DNA from: Salipiger bermudensis
GTDB lineage: Bacteria; Pseudomonadota; Alphaproteobacteria; Rhodobacterales; Rhodobacteraceae
DNA: 64,000 nt
Reading direction: 5' to 3'
Assembly (NCBI RefSeq): GCF_019801965.1
Contig: NZ_JAHVIA010000002.1
Span: 496,001-560,000 of the forward strand
The notes below the pieces were generated by a model. That model did not search any database and was not told the DNA's origin. It worked only from the letters and a program-made list of their open reading frames with translations. Of the stretch, positions 29,882 through 40,159 are shown piece after piece. How positions within the stretch are numbered: the first letter of the stretch is position 1; each line of letters opens with the position of its first letter. The position numbers were made by a program, and so were the translations under genes.

Positions 29882-32334
29882 GCGTCGCGAAACCGCTGCC
29901 GCATGACGCGGCGCCGCTGCATGTCACCGGCAAGGCCCGCTATATCGACGACATCCCGGTGCCGCCGGGCTGCCTGCACCTGGCCTTCGGGCTCTCGGAG
30001 ATCGCCTCGGGCCGGATCCGCGAGATCGACCTCTCCGAGGTGCGCCGGACGCCGGGCGTGGTGAAGGTCTGGGAAGCGAAGGATCTGCCCTCGGACTGCG
30101 ATTGCTCGCCCTCGCTGGGGGATGAGCCGCTGCTCTCGGGGGCCTCGGTGCATTACGTGGGCCAGCCGGTCTTCATGGTCGCCGCCAGCAGCCACCTCGC
30201 GGCCCGCAAGGCGGTGCGCAAGGCGAAGATCAAGTACCAGCCGCGCGACGCGGTGTTCAGCGTCGACGAGGCGATGGCGGCGGAGAGCCGCTTCGAGGAT
30301 GGCCCGCGGATCTGGGAGAAGGGCGACGCCGACGCCGCGATGGCCGGGGCACTGCACAAGGTCTCTGGTACGCTCGAGATGGGCGGGCAGGAGCATTTCT
30401 ACCTCGAGGGGCAGGCGGCCTTGGTGCTGCCGCAGGAAAACGGCGACCTGCTGGTGCACAGCTCGACCCAGCACCCGAGCGAGATCCAGCACAAGGTGGC
30501 GCATGCGCTGCACCTGCCGATGCATGCCGTGCGGGTCGAGACCCGGCGCATGGGCGGCGGCTTCGGCGGCAAGGAGAGCCAGGGCAACGCGCTGGCCATC
30601 GCCTGCGCCGTGGCGGCGGCGGAGACCGGGCGGCCCGCCAAGATGCGCTACGACCGCGACGATGACATGGTGATCACCGGCAAGCGCCACGATTTCCGCA
30701 TCGAGTACAGTGCCGGGTTCGATGGCGATGGCCGCCTGCTGGCGGTGGATTTCGTGCAATATGCCCGCTGCGGCTGGGCGCAGGATCTTTCGCTGCCAGT
30801 GGCGGACCGGGCGATGCTGCACTCGGACAACGCCTATGACATCCCCTCTTTGCGGGTCGAGAGCCACCGGCTGAAGACCAACACCCAGAGCGCCACCGCC
30901 TATCGCGGCTTCGGCGGGCCGCAGGGCATGCTGGGGATCGAGCGGGTGCTCGACCACGTGGCCCATGCGTTGGGGCGCGATCCGCTGGAGATTCGGCGGT
31001 TGAACTACTACTCGGATGTCGGCGCGGCGGAGAGCGCGGACGGGGGGCTGTCTGCCCCCCGGGCGCCTGCGGAGCAGGCACCTCCCCCCGAGGATATTTC
31101 CGGCCAGAAGAAACCGGCTGCCGCGGAAGAGGACCTGACCTCGCGCGGGGCGCTCTCGAGCGTGCCGGAGGGGGCTGCGCCAGCGGTTCCGGCGGGGGTG
31201 CAGGTGACGCATTACGGCCAGCCGGTGGAGGATTTCATCCTCGGTGGGCTGACGGGGCGGCTGGCGGAGAGCTGCGATTACGCGGCGCGGCGCGCGGCGG
31301 TGGCGGAGTGGAACGCCCACACCCCGCTGTTGAAGCGCGGCATCGCGCTGACGCCGGTGAAGTTCGGCATCTCCTTCACGCTCACCCATCTCAACCAGGC
31401 CGGCGCGCTGGTGCATGTCTACCAGGATGGCTCGGTGGCGCTGAACCACGGCGGCACCGAGATGGGGCAGGGGCTGTTCCAGAAGGTGGCGCAGGTGGCG
31501 GCGGCGCGCTTCGGCCTGCCGCTCGAGGCGGTGCGGATCACCGCGACCGACACCGCCAAGGTGCCCAACACCTCGGCCACCGCGGCCTCCTCGGGCTCGG
31601 ACCTGAACGGCATGGCGGTCAAGGCCGCCTGCGACACCATTCGCGAGCGCATGGCGGAGCACCTGGCCGGGCTGTTCCAGGCCAGGGCCTCGGAGGTGAC
31701 CTTCTCGGATGGCAAGGTTGCGGTCGGGGGGGAGACGCTCAGCTTCGAGCAGGCCGCCAAGCTCTGCTACGAGGGCCGGGTGAGCCTGTCCTCGACCGGC
31801 TTCTACAAGACCCCCAAGGTCGAGTGGGACCGGATCAAGGGGCAGGGGCGGCCGTTCTTCTATTTCGCCTACGGTGCCGCCTGCACCGAGGTGGTGCTCG
31901 ACACGCTGACCGGCGAATACCGCATCCTGCGCACCGACATCCTGCACGATTGCGGCGCCTCGCTGAACCCGGCGCTGGACATCGGCCAGATCGAGGGCGG
32001 CTACGTGCAGGGCGCCGGCTGGCTGACCACCGAGGAGCTGGTCTGGGACGACGACGGCCGGCTGCGCACCCATGCGCCCTCGACCTACAAGATCCCGGCC
32101 TGTTCCGACCGGCCCGAGATCTTCAACGTGGCGCTCTGGGACGGGCGCAACGAGGAGGAGACGATCTATCGCTCGAAGGCGGTGGGCGAGCCGCCCTTCA
32201 TGCTGGGGATCTCGGCCTTCCTCGCGCTGTCGGACGCGGTGGCGGCCTGCGGCAAGCGCTACCCGGCGCTCGATGCGCCGGCGACGCCGGAGCGGGTGCT
32301 GATGGCGATCCGGAAGGTGCGCGATGAGCTTTGA
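29878..32334 (+). CDS. xdhB: xanthine dehydrogenase large (molybdopterin) subunit XdhB
   Basis: 818 residues, the Mo-cofactor subunit with the active site. Visible features: MGGGFGGKESQG, AYRGFGGPQGML, GTEMGQGLFQKV and the region of the catalytic Glu, KAVGEPPFMLG near the end. Relative to normal XdhB, where RLNYY(G) is followed soon by THYGQ, there are about 60 extra residues (about 382-441) that are Ala/Pro/Gly rich. The DNA of this insert contains a dispersed intergenic repeat read in frame (31042-31114). The reading frame stays intact, so this looks like a functional gene with an acquired surface loop. Confidence 0.95.
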   Translation: MSVAKPLPHDAAPLHVTGKARYIDDIPVPPGCLHLAFGLSEIASGRIREIDLSEVRRTPGVVKVWEAKDLPSDCDCSPSLGDEPLLSGASVHYVGQPVFMVAASSHLAARKAVRKAKIKYQPRDAVFSVDEAMAAESRFEDGPRIWEKGDADAAMAGALHKVSGTLEMGGQEHFYLEGQAALVLPQENGDLLVHSSTQHPSEIQHKVAHALHLPMHAVRVETRRMGGGFGGKESQGNALAIACAVAAAETGRPAKMRYDRDDDMVITGKRHDFRIEYSAGFDGDGRLLAVDFVQYARCGWAQDLSLPVADRAMLHSDNAYDIPSLRVESHRLKTNTQSATAYRGFGGPQGMLGIERVLDHVAHALGRDPLEIRRLNYYSDVGAAESADGGLSAPRAPAEQAPPPEDISGQKKPAAAEEDLTSRGALSSVPEGAAPAVPAGVQVTHYGQPVEDFILGGLTGRLAESCDYAARRAAVAEWNAHTPLLKRGIALTPVKFGISFTLTHLNQAGALVHVYQDGSVALNHGGTEMGQGLFQKVAQVAAARFGLPLEAVRITATDTAKVPNTSATAASSGSDLNGMAVKAACDTIRERMAEHLAGLFQARASEVTFSDGKVAVGGETLSFEQAAKLCYEGRVSLSSTGFYKTPKVEWDRIKGQGRPFFYFAYGAACTEVVLDTLTGEYRILRTDILHDCGASLNPALDIGQIEGGYVQGAGWLTTEELVWDDDGRLRTHAPSTYKIPACSDRPEIFNVALWDGRNEEETIYRSKAVGEPPFMLGISAFLALSDAVAACGKRYPALDAPATPERVLMAIRKVRDEL
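31042..31114 (+). repeat. dispersed repeat inside xdhB
   Basis: GGGGGG-CTGTCTG-CCCCCC (31042-31060), a second hairpin GCCTGC-GGA-GCAGGC (31065-31079), then CCCCCCGAGGATATTTCC and GGCCAGAAGAA up to 31114. This is the same element seen between genes at 23085-23217 and 63453-63509, here with no frameshift. Confidence 0.75.
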
Positions 32335-33240
32335 TCTCGAGGCGCTGCGGCGCGCGGTGGCGCAGCACGGCCGGGTGGCACGTGTGGTGGTGGCCGATGT
32401 CGCGGGCTCGGTGCCGCGCGGCCCGGGCACGGCGATGCTGGTCTGGGCCGAGGGCGCGGGGATTGGCCAGTCGGGCACCATCGGGGGCGGGGCGCTGGAG
32501 CTCACCGCCGCCGAGGCCGCGCTGAGCCGCGAGGGGCTGAGCCGGCATCCGCTGGGGCCGTCGCTGGGGCAATGCTGCGGTGGTGCGGTCGTGCTGCTGA
32601 CCGAGCAGTATGATGCCGCGCAGGTGGCCGCGCTCGAGGGCCAGGAGGTCATCGCGCGCGGGCCGGGCGAGATGCCGCTCGCGGTGCGGCGGCTGATCGA
32701 CCGGGCGCGCGGGCAGGGCATGCGGCCCGAGCCGCAGCTGGTGCAGGGCTGGATGGTGGAGCCGGTGACGCGGGCCGAGCGGCAGCTCTGGGTGTGGGGG
32801 GCGGGCCATGTCGGCCGCGCCGTGGTCGCGACGCTGGCGCCGTTGCCGGAGCTGGCGATCACCTGGGTCGACACCGCGCCGGAGCGCTTCCCGCGCGAGG
32901 TGCCCGAGGGCGTCACGGTGCTGCCGGCGGCCGAGCCCGAGCGGCTGGTGCGCCACGCCCCGCAGGGAGCCGAGCACCTGATCCTGACCTACAGCCACGA
33001 GATCGATTTCGCGCTCTGCCATGCGTTGCTCACGCATGAGTTCGGCTTTGCCGGGCTGATCGGCTCGGAGACGAAATGGGCCCGGTTCCGCAAGCGATTG
33101 GCGACGCTGGGGCATCCGGATGCCCGTATTGCGCGCATCTGCTGCCCAATTGGGCAGAAATCCTACGGCAAGCACCCGCAGGCCATTGCCATCGGGGTCG
33201 CTGCGCATCTACTCAACCGTGAAACAGGGGATGGACAGGC

Positions 33241-34764
<1,524 letters not shown>

Positions 34765-34769
34765 CCGCG

Positions 34770-34795
34770 ACAGAGTTTTCGTCCGAAACCTCTGT
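34770..34795 (+). promoter_or_regulatory. intercistronic hairpin 1
   Basis: ACAGAG-T-TTTCG-TC-CGAAA-C-CTCTGT: two helices (6 and 5 bp) interrupted by one T/C mismatch and closed by a tiny loop. It begins 6 bp after the ATPase stop codon. Confidence 0.6.
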
Positions 34796-34812
34796 GACCG
34801 TGCTTCGGGGGA

Positions 34813-34838
34813 GAAGATCTTTCCGGCGAAAGACCTTC
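34813..34838 (+). promoter_or_regulatory. intercistronic hairpin 2, next to the permease Shine-Dalgarno
   Basis: GAAG-A-TCTTTC-CGGC-GAAAGA-C-CTTC: helices of 4 and 6 bp with a single A/C mismatch and a CGGC loop. It ends immediately before CGGAGG, the ribosome-binding site of the permease gene at 34852. Confidence 0.6.
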
Positions 34839-34851
34839 CGGAGGCGCGCGC

Positions 34852-35937
34852 ATGATCCGGCTCGAGAAGCGCCCGCAGCCCTCGAAGCTCTGGACCGGGC
34901 TGACGCCGCTGCTGGCTGTGGTCCTGACGATGATCGTCGGCGGCATCATGTTTGCCGCTCTCGGCAAGCCGCCGCTCGAGGCCATCCGCACGATCTTCTG
35001 GGATCCGCTGTTCCACCCGCAATTCGCCTCCTATTCGCGGCCGCAGCTGCTGGTGAAGGCCGGACCGCTGATCCTCATCGCCATCGGTCTCTCGGTGGGC
35101 TTCCGGGCGGGGATCTGGAACATCGGCGCCGAGGGGCAATACATCATCGGCGCCGTCACCGGCGCGGCGGTGGGCTTGGCCTTCTACCCTTCGGAAAGTG
35201 TGCTGCTGTTCCCGCTCATGGTGGTCGCCGGCGCGCTGGGGGGCTGGGCCTGGGCGATGATCCCGGCGCTGCTCAAGACCCGCTTCGGCACCAACGAGAT
35301 CCTTGTCTCGCTGATGCTGGTCTATGTCGCGGAGAACATCCTCGCCTCGGCCAGCTCGAGCTGGCTGCGCAATCCCGAAGGGCAGGGTTTCCCGGGCTCG
35401 CGCAACTTCAAGCAATGGCCGGCGGTGTTCAATGACGAGCTCATCGCCAATACCGGCATGCACTGGGGCGTGGTCGCGGCGCTGATCGCAGTGATCGGTG
35501 CCTACGTGCTGATGGCGCGCCACATCCAGGGATTCAATATCCGCCTCACCGGCGAGGCGCCGCGCGCGGCGCGGTTCTCCGGCGTCAACCCGGTGCGCAT
35601 CGTGCTGCTCTGCCTCGGCATCTCGGGCGCGCTCGCCGGCATGGCAGGGCTCTTCGAGGTCACCGGGCCCGCGGGCCAGATCAGCATCGATTTCGGCTCG
35701 GGCTACGGCTTCACCGCGATCATCGTGGCCTTTCTCGGGCGGTTGAACCCGTTCGGCATCCTGCTCGCGGGGCTCTTGATGGCGCTGACCTATATCGGCG
35801 GCGAGCTGGCGCAGCTGATGCTCGGGCTGCCCGGCGCGTCGATCCAGCTGTTCCAGGGCATGCTGCTGTTCTTCCTGCTCGCCACCGATGTCTTTACCAA
35901 TTATCGCATCCGCTTCGTCGGACGGGAGGTGGCGTGA
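34852..35937 (+). CDS. BMP-type ABC transporter permease 1
   Basis: 361-residue inner-membrane permease of the branched-chain amino-acid/nucleoside permease fold. About nine or ten hydrophobic segments; the family signature NIGAEGQYIIGAV is near residue 92 and FGTNEILVSLML near residue 144. It works with the second permease and the double-ABC protein. Preceded by an 87-bp spacer with two hairpins and a good GGAGG; the next gene overlaps by 1 bp. Confidence 0.93.
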   Translation: MIRLEKRPQPSKLWTGLTPLLAVVLTMIVGGIMFAALGKPPLEAIRTIFWDPLFHPQFASYSRPQLLVKAGPLILIAIGLSVGFRAGIWNIGAEGQYIIGAVTGAAVGLAFYPSESVLLFPLMVVAGALGGWAWAMIPALLKTRFGTNEILVSLMLVYVAENILASASSSWLRNPEGQGFPGSRNFKQWPAVFNDELIANTGMHWGVVAALIAVIGAYVLMARHIQGFNIRLTGEAPRAARFSGVNPVRIVLLCLGISGALAGMAGLFEVTGPAGQISIDFGSGYGFTAIIVAFLGRLNPFGILLAGLLMALTYIGGELAQLMLGLPGASIQLFQGMLLFFLLATDVFTNYRIRFVGREVA

Positions 35938-36845
35938 TGGATCCGGTGCTGCTTGTTGCCTCGATCATGGTCTCGGCGACGCCGATCCTGCTCGCCGCCA
36001 TCGGCGAGCTGGTGACGGAGAAATCCGGCGTGCTGAACCTCGGCGTCGAGGGCATGATGATCACCGGCGCGGTGATGGGCTTTGCCATCGCCGTCTCCAG
36101 CGGCTCGCCGCTGCTGGGCTTTCTTGGCGCCGCCGTGGCCTCGGCGGTCTTGTCGCTCAGCTTCGGCTTCCTGACGCAGTACCTGCTGTCGAACCAGGTC
36201 GCCACCGGCCTCGGACTGACGCTGGTGGGGCTCGGCCTCTCGGCGCTGATCGGCTCGAACTACGAGGGCCAGCGGGCGCCGAGCCTGCCCAAGCTCGACA
36301 TCCCCGTGCTGGGCGACATCCCGCTGCTCGGGCGGATGCTCTTCGCGCATGATTTCGTGGTCTACCTGAGCCTCGCGCTGGTCGTCGCGGTCTGGGCCTT
36401 CCTGAAATACACCCGCGCCGGACTGATCCTGCGCGCGGTGGGGGAGGATCACGAAAGCGCCCACGCGCTGGGCTACAAGGTCGTGCGGGTGCGCATGGCG
36501 GCCATCGCCTTCGGCGGCGCCTGCGCCGGTCTGGGCGGTGCCTATGTCAGCCTCGTGCGGGTGCCGCAATGGACCGAGGGCATGACCGCCGGGGCCGGCT
36601 GGATCGCGCTCGCCATCGTGGTGTTCTCGTCGTGGCGGCCGCTCGGCGTGCTGATCGGGGCCTATCTCTTCGGCGGCGTCACCGTCATCCAGCTCAACCT
36701 GCAGGCGGCTGGCACCACGGTGCCGGTCGAGCTCCTGTCGATGTCGCCCTACCTGATCACCATCCTCGTGCTGGTCGTGATCTCGGCGCGCGGCGCGCAT
36801 GGCGCGCCCGCCTCGCTGGGCCGGCCGTTCCACGCGACCTCGTGA
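35937..36845 (+). CDS. BMP-type ABC transporter permease 2
   Basis: 302 residues, about eight or nine hydrophobic segments, with the paired permease signature NLGVEGMMITGAVMGF near residue 33 and AFGGACAGLGGAY later. Start: ATG 35937, which overlaps the previous stop codon (TGATG) and has GGGAGG 7 nt upstream; a GTG three bases earlier is also possible. Partner of permease 1. Confidence 0.93.
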   Translation: MDPVLLVASIMVSATPILLAAIGELVTEKSGVLNLGVEGMMITGAVMGFAIAVSSGSPLLGFLGAAVASAVLSLSFGFLTQYLLSNQVATGLGLTLVGLGLSALIGSNYEGQRAPSLPKLDIPVLGDIPLLGRMLFAHDFVVYLSLALVVAVWAFLKYTRAGLILRAVGEDHESAHALGYKVVRVRMAAIAFGGACAGLGGAYVSLVRVPQWTEGMTAGAGWIALAIVVFSSWRPLGVLIGAYLFGGVTVIQLNLQAAGTTVPVELLSMSPYLITILVLVVISARGAHGAPASLGRPFHATS

Positions 36846-36851
36846 TACATC

Positions 36852-37649
36852 ATGCCGGGGAGGGTGAGGCATATCGAGGCAAAGCAGCGGGTGCAGGCGG
36901 CGCTGGACGGGCGCGATCCGCGCTTCGGCGCGCGCATCCTCTGGGCGCTCTACGCGGTGATCATCCTGTCGGCGGTGGTCATCACGCTGGAGAGCATGCA
37001 GAGCCTGCCGCCGCTGATGCACCGCATCCTGGGCCTCGCCGAGTTTGCCATCCTCTGGATCTTCGCCGCGGAATACCTGCTGCGGCTCTGGGCGGCGCCG
37101 TCGCGCTGGCGCTACGCCGTGAGCTTCTGGGGCATTGTCGACCTGCTCTCGGTGCTGCCGGGGCTGGTGCTGGTGCAGCCGCAGACCCAGAGCCTGCGGG
37201 TGCTGCGCCTGATGCGGGTGTTCCGGCTGCTGAAGCTGCTGCGCCTGCGCCGCGCCTCGCGGCGGCTCGAGGACGCGCTGCGCGCCTCGCGCGAGGAGCT
37301 GATCCTGTTCACCGCGGTGGCGATCCTCGTGCTCTTCGTGGCCTCGGTGGGGATCCACTTCTTCGAGCACGAGGCGCAGCCGGAGAAATTCGGGTCGATC
37401 CCGAAATGCATGTGGTGGGCGCTCGCCACGCTGAGCACGGTTGGCTACGGCGATGTCTACCCGATCACCGCGGGGGGGCGCATCTTCACCGGGCTCACGG
37501 TGCTGATCGGGGTGGGCATCGTCGCCATTCCCGCCGGCATCATCACCTCGGAACTGCTGCGGCAGAAGCCGCGCCCGGAGATCACCTCCGGGGAGAAGCA
37601 GGCCGACGAACCAACAAAGACTGATACACCAATGGGAGACCAGAAATGA
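36852..37649 (+). CDS. voltage-gated potassium channel-like ion transporter
   Basis: 265 residues with the six-helix voltage-gated K+ channel plan. S1-S3 lie around residues 29-46, 56-76 and 86-101; S4 has regularly spaced Arg (LRVLRLMRVFRLLKLLRLRR); S5, the pore helix, the selectivity filter TVGYGD (196-201) and S6 with a PAG hinge follow. It should pass K+ through the inner membrane. It lies 6 bp after permease 2 and overlaps the binding-protein gene by 4 bp, so it is part of the transporter operon. The N-terminal start is uncertain; no good Shine-Dalgarno sequence is seen. Confidence 0.9.
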   Translation: MPGRVRHIEAKQRVQAALDGRDPRFGARILWALYAVIILSAVVITLESMQSLPPLMHRILGLAEFAILWIFAAEYLLRLWAAPSRWRYAVSFWGIVDLLSVLPGLVLVQPQTQSLRVLRLMRVFRLLKLLRLRRASRRLEDALRASREELILFTAVAILVLFVASVGIHFFEHEAQPEKFGSIPKCMWWALATLSTVGYGDVYPITAGGRIFTGLTVLIGVGIVAIPAGIITSELLRQKPRPEITSGEKQADEPTKTDTPMGDQK

Positions 37650-38722
37650 TCAAACGCAGAACCCTTCTCGCCGCTTCCGCGGCGCTCGGCCTCGTGATGG
37701 GCGGGGCGGCCTTCGCACAGGATGTGCCGAAGATCGGCTTCGTCTATGTCGGGCCGGTGAACGACGGGGGCTGGTCGCAGCACCACCACGAATCCGCGAT
37801 GAAGATGAAGGAGCATTTCGGCGACGCCATCGAGCTCATCGAGCAGGAAAGCGTGCCCGAGGGCGCCGATGCCGAGCGCGTGCTGACCCAGATGGCGCTG
37901 TCCGGCGCCGACCTGATCTTCACCACCTCCTTCGGCTACATGGACCCGACGATCAACGTCGCCGAGAAGTTCCCGGACGTGAAGTTCGAGCACGCCACCG
38001 GCTACAAGACCGCCGAGAACGTCTCGGCCTACTCGGCGCGCTTCTATGAGGGCCGCGCCATCACCGGCTACCTCGCCGGCGCCATGAGCGAGACCAACAA
38101 GATCGGCTACATCGGCTCCTTCCCGATCCCGGAAGTGATCCGCGGCATCAATTCCTCCTACCTGCACGCCAAGCAGGCCAACCCCGATGTCGAGATCGCC
38201 GTGGTCTGGCTCAACACCTGGTTCGACCCGGCCAAGGAAGCCGACGCCACCCAGGCGCTGCTCGACCAGGGCGCCGACGTGGTCCTGGCCCACACCGACT
38301 CCACCGCGCCGCTGGCGGTGCTCGAGAAGGCCGGCGCCTACGGCTTCGGCCAGGCCGCCGACATGGCCGAGTACAAGCCTGCGCCGCGCATCTCGTCGAT
38401 CATCGACGACTGGGCGCCGTATTACATCGAGCGCGTGCAGGCGATCGTCGACGGCACCTGGGAGAGCCACAACACCTGGCAGGGCATCGGTGACGGAATG
38501 GTCGGCATCGGCGAGTTCACCGGCCCGATCCCGGAAGACGTGCTGGCGCATGTGACGCAGATGAAGGAAGACATCGCCTCGGGCGCCTACCACCCGTTCA
38601 CCGGCCCGATCAACAAGCAGGACGGATCGGCCTGGCTCGCCGAGGGCGAAGTGGCCGATGACGGCACGCTCGCGGGCATGAACTTCTACGTCGAAGGCGT
38701 GAGCGGCTCGATCCCGAACTGA
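37646..38722 (+). CDS. BMP family ABC transporter substrate-binding protein
   Basis: 358 residues of the BMP/PnrA-like family, periplasmic purine-nucleoside or purine-type binding proteins. Signal peptide residues 1-24 (ending AFAQ; no lipobox Cys). Family landmarks: IGFVYVGPVNDGGWSQHHH, TTSFGYMDP, YEGRAITGYLAGAMS and VLAHTDSTAP. Last gene of the unit and followed by a strong terminator. Position after xdhABC makes a purine (for example xanthine) the likely ligand, which is inference. Confidence 0.94.
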   Translation: MIKRRTLLAASAALGLVMGGAAFAQDVPKIGFVYVGPVNDGGWSQHHHESAMKMKEHFGDAIELIEQESVPEGADAERVLTQMALSGADLIFTTSFGYMDPTINVAEKFPDVKFEHATGYKTAENVSAYSARFYEGRAITGYLAGAMSETNKIGYIGSFPIPEVIRGINSSYLHAKQANPDVEIAVVWLNTWFDPAKEADATQALLDQGADVVLAHTDSTAPLAVLEKAGAYGFGQAADMAEYKPAPRISSIIDDWAPYYIERVQAIVDGTWESHNTWQGIGDGMVGIGEFTGPIPEDVLAHVTQMKEDIASGAYHPFTGPINKQDGSAWLAEGEVADDGTLAGMNFYVEGVSGSIPN

Positions 38723-38747
38723 TCTCTGCGCTCTTGATTGGCTTCTG

Positions 38748-38781
38748 GCACCGCCGGCGCATCTGCCCGGCGGTGCTTTTT
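38748..38781 (+). terminator. Rho-independent terminator of the xdh/BMP transporter unit
   Basis: 10-bp stem GCACCGCCGG / CCGGCGGTGC followed directly by TTTTT, 26 bp after the binding-protein stop codon. Confidence 0.93.
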
Positions 38782-38793
38782 GTTTGGAGGGTC

Positions 38794-39219
38794 GGGATTT
38801 GAGTATTTATCGACGTAGAGAAGACAGGGGGCGGTGCGTTCGGGGAGATGGGGCGCCGGGTGTTTTGTCGGCGCGCACGGTGGGGCTGGGCGGCGGCCCG
38901 GCTTCGGGTGCGGTGGCGGTCTTGGGGTTTGAGTATTTATCGGCGTAGAGAAGGGCGCGCGTAGTGCGTTTGGTCGTGCTGGGGCTTGATTGGCGCGCTG
39001 TGCGGGCGCTTGCCGGGTGCCGGGGCGCGCGACGGGGCTTGGGTCTTCGAGGTTTTATGTGCGTAGAGAAGCAGGGGCGCAGTGCTGTTCGGCGCGGTGA
39101 GGCTTGCGGCGATGTGGTCGGCGGGCGCGTGGTGACGTCGGGAGTTTGCCCGGGTCCTGGTTTGGGCGGGGTCGTGGGAGTTTGATTGTTTCTGGACGTA
39201 GAGAAGACAGAAGCGGGGC
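38794..39219. repeat. diverged tandem array, unit about 127 bp, four copies of a 30-bp core
   Basis: The core TTTGAGTATTTATCG(R)CGTAGAGAAG... begins near 38794, 38924, 39049 and 39176, i.e. at intervals of about 130, 125 and 127 bp. Copies 1 and 2 are nearly identical, copies 3 and 4 are degraded. Sequence after the first three cores is also alike (GCGGTGCGTTCGG, GTAGTGCGTTTGG, GCAGTGCTGTTCGG), so the whole unit seems duplicated. Confidence 0.75.
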
Positions 39220-39226
39220 TCTGACG

Positions 39227-39697
39227 GTGGCCGTCGTGCTCGGGGCGGCGGTCTGGGCAGGGGGCATGCCCTCTCCGACGTTGCGGCGGCGGGCGGAGCG
39301 GGCCGTGGCGCTGTGGCGGGCCGGCGAGGTGGGCGCGATCCTCGGCTGCGGCGGCGTGGGCGTGCACGGGCCGTCCGAGGCCGCGGTGATCTGCCGGCTG
39401 GCGCGCGAGGCGGGCGTGCCGGAGGCGGCGCTTTTCCGCGAGGAGCGATCGACCACCACGGAGGAGAACCTGCGCTTCGCGCGGCCGCTGCTCGAGGCGA
39501 TGGGCGCGGGCGAGGTGGTGATCGTGAGCGAGGCCTATCACCTGCCGCGGGCGCTTCTCGTCGCGCGGCGGCTGGGGCTCCGGGCGCGCGGGGCGGCGCC
39601 GGGCGTCGGGGGGACCCGGGCGCGCGCGCAGGCGCGGGCGGTGCTGCGGGAGATCCCGGCTTTCCTGTGGTACTGGCTGCGCGGGGCGGGTCGTTAG
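39227..39697 (+). CDS. YdcF/DUF218 family protein
   Basis: 156 residues from GTG 39227, chosen because the family core starts at VVLGAAVWAGGMPSPTLRRR. The frame is open further upstream into the repeat array, which is unlikely to be coding. Motifs: ALW...ILGCGG, STTTEENLRFA and VSEAYHLPRALLVARRLGL, typical of DUF218 (YdcF-like) proteins. The family is thought to act on envelope precursors in some members, but function here is unknown. No transmembrane helix. Convergent with DUF1489. Confidence 0.75.
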   Translation: MAVVLGAAVWAGGMPSPTLRRRAERAVALWRAGEVGAILGCGGVGVHGPSEAAVICRLAREAGVPEAALFREERSTTTEENLRFARPLLEAMGAGEVVIVSEAYHLPRALLVARRLGLRARGAAPGVGGTRARAQARAVLREIPAFLWYWLRGAGR

Positions 39698-39707
39698 GGC
39701 CCCGGCC

Positions 39708-40139
39708 TCAGAGCACGCCGATCTCGGCCAGCGCGCCGGCCAGTTCGGGCGGCAGCGCGTCTTCGTCCTGGCGGTTGGAGGGCAGGTCGCGCGGCGCATC
39801 CTCGGGGGCGAGGTAGCGCCAGCCCTGGAACGGCCGCCGCGGCGCCGTGGTGACGCGGATCAGCCCGGGCTGCAGCACAATGGCGCAGCGCTCCACGCCA
39901 TCGGCGCCGGTCACCGGGTCGAGCCGCAGGATCGGCTGGCGGCACTGGATCAGCCCCTTGAACACCCAGTAGATGCTGCCGCCATTCAGCACCTCGGCCT
40001 CTCGGCGCGGCCACATCCGCGTGACATGGCGCGGCAGCCCGTCCTCGGTCTGGGCGGCGCGGCTGGCCTGCCAGGCGGCGAGCGTCTCGAGGCTTTCGGT
40101 GCCGGCGCTGAGCTTTATCAGGTGCGTGAACTTGTCCAC
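39708..40139 (-). CDS. DUF1489 family protein
   Basis: 143 residues. The start is GTG 40139, with GGAGGA 4 nt upstream, giving the family N-terminus THLIKLSAGTESLETLAAWQ. Later landmarks: PRREAEVLNGGSIYWVFKG and RPFQGWRYLAPEDAPRDL. The family is almost confined to alphaproteobacteria and has no known function. It is divergent from nrdJ, with a NrdR-box-like site in the shared upstream DNA. Confidence 0.85.
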   Translation of the reverse strand: MDKFTHLIKLSAGTESLETLAAWQASRAAQTEDGLPRHVTRMWPRREAEVLNGGSIYWVFKGLIQCRQPILRLDPVTGADGVERCAIVLQPGLIRVTTAPRRPFQGWRYLAPEDAPRDLPSNRQDEDALPPELAGALAEIGVL

Positions 40140-40159
40140 AGAGTCCTCCACAGGTACCG

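Larger units (their letters stand above)
38723..39226. other. Non-coding region with terminator and tandem repeat array
   Basis: About 500 bp between the binding-protein gene and the YdcF-like gene. It holds a terminator (38748-38781) and four diverged repeat copies about 126-130 bp apart (38794-39219). No credible gene was seen; open frames here are GC-driven. Confidence 0.6.

Noticed and set aside
29878-32334. xdhB as a pseudogene because of the insert
   Set aside because: The frame is uninterrupted, the cofactor and active-site regions are intact, and xdhA and xdhC remain coupled to it. A tolerated insertion is the simpler reading.
38794-39219. CRISPR array
   Set aside because: The repeat cores are too far apart (about 127 bp period), diverged, and the spacers resemble one another. 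No cas genes are present.
39104-39226. N-terminal extension of the YdcF-like protein
   Set aside because: It would be coded by the degraded repeat array and has no resemblance to the family; the core starts at the GTG at 39227.
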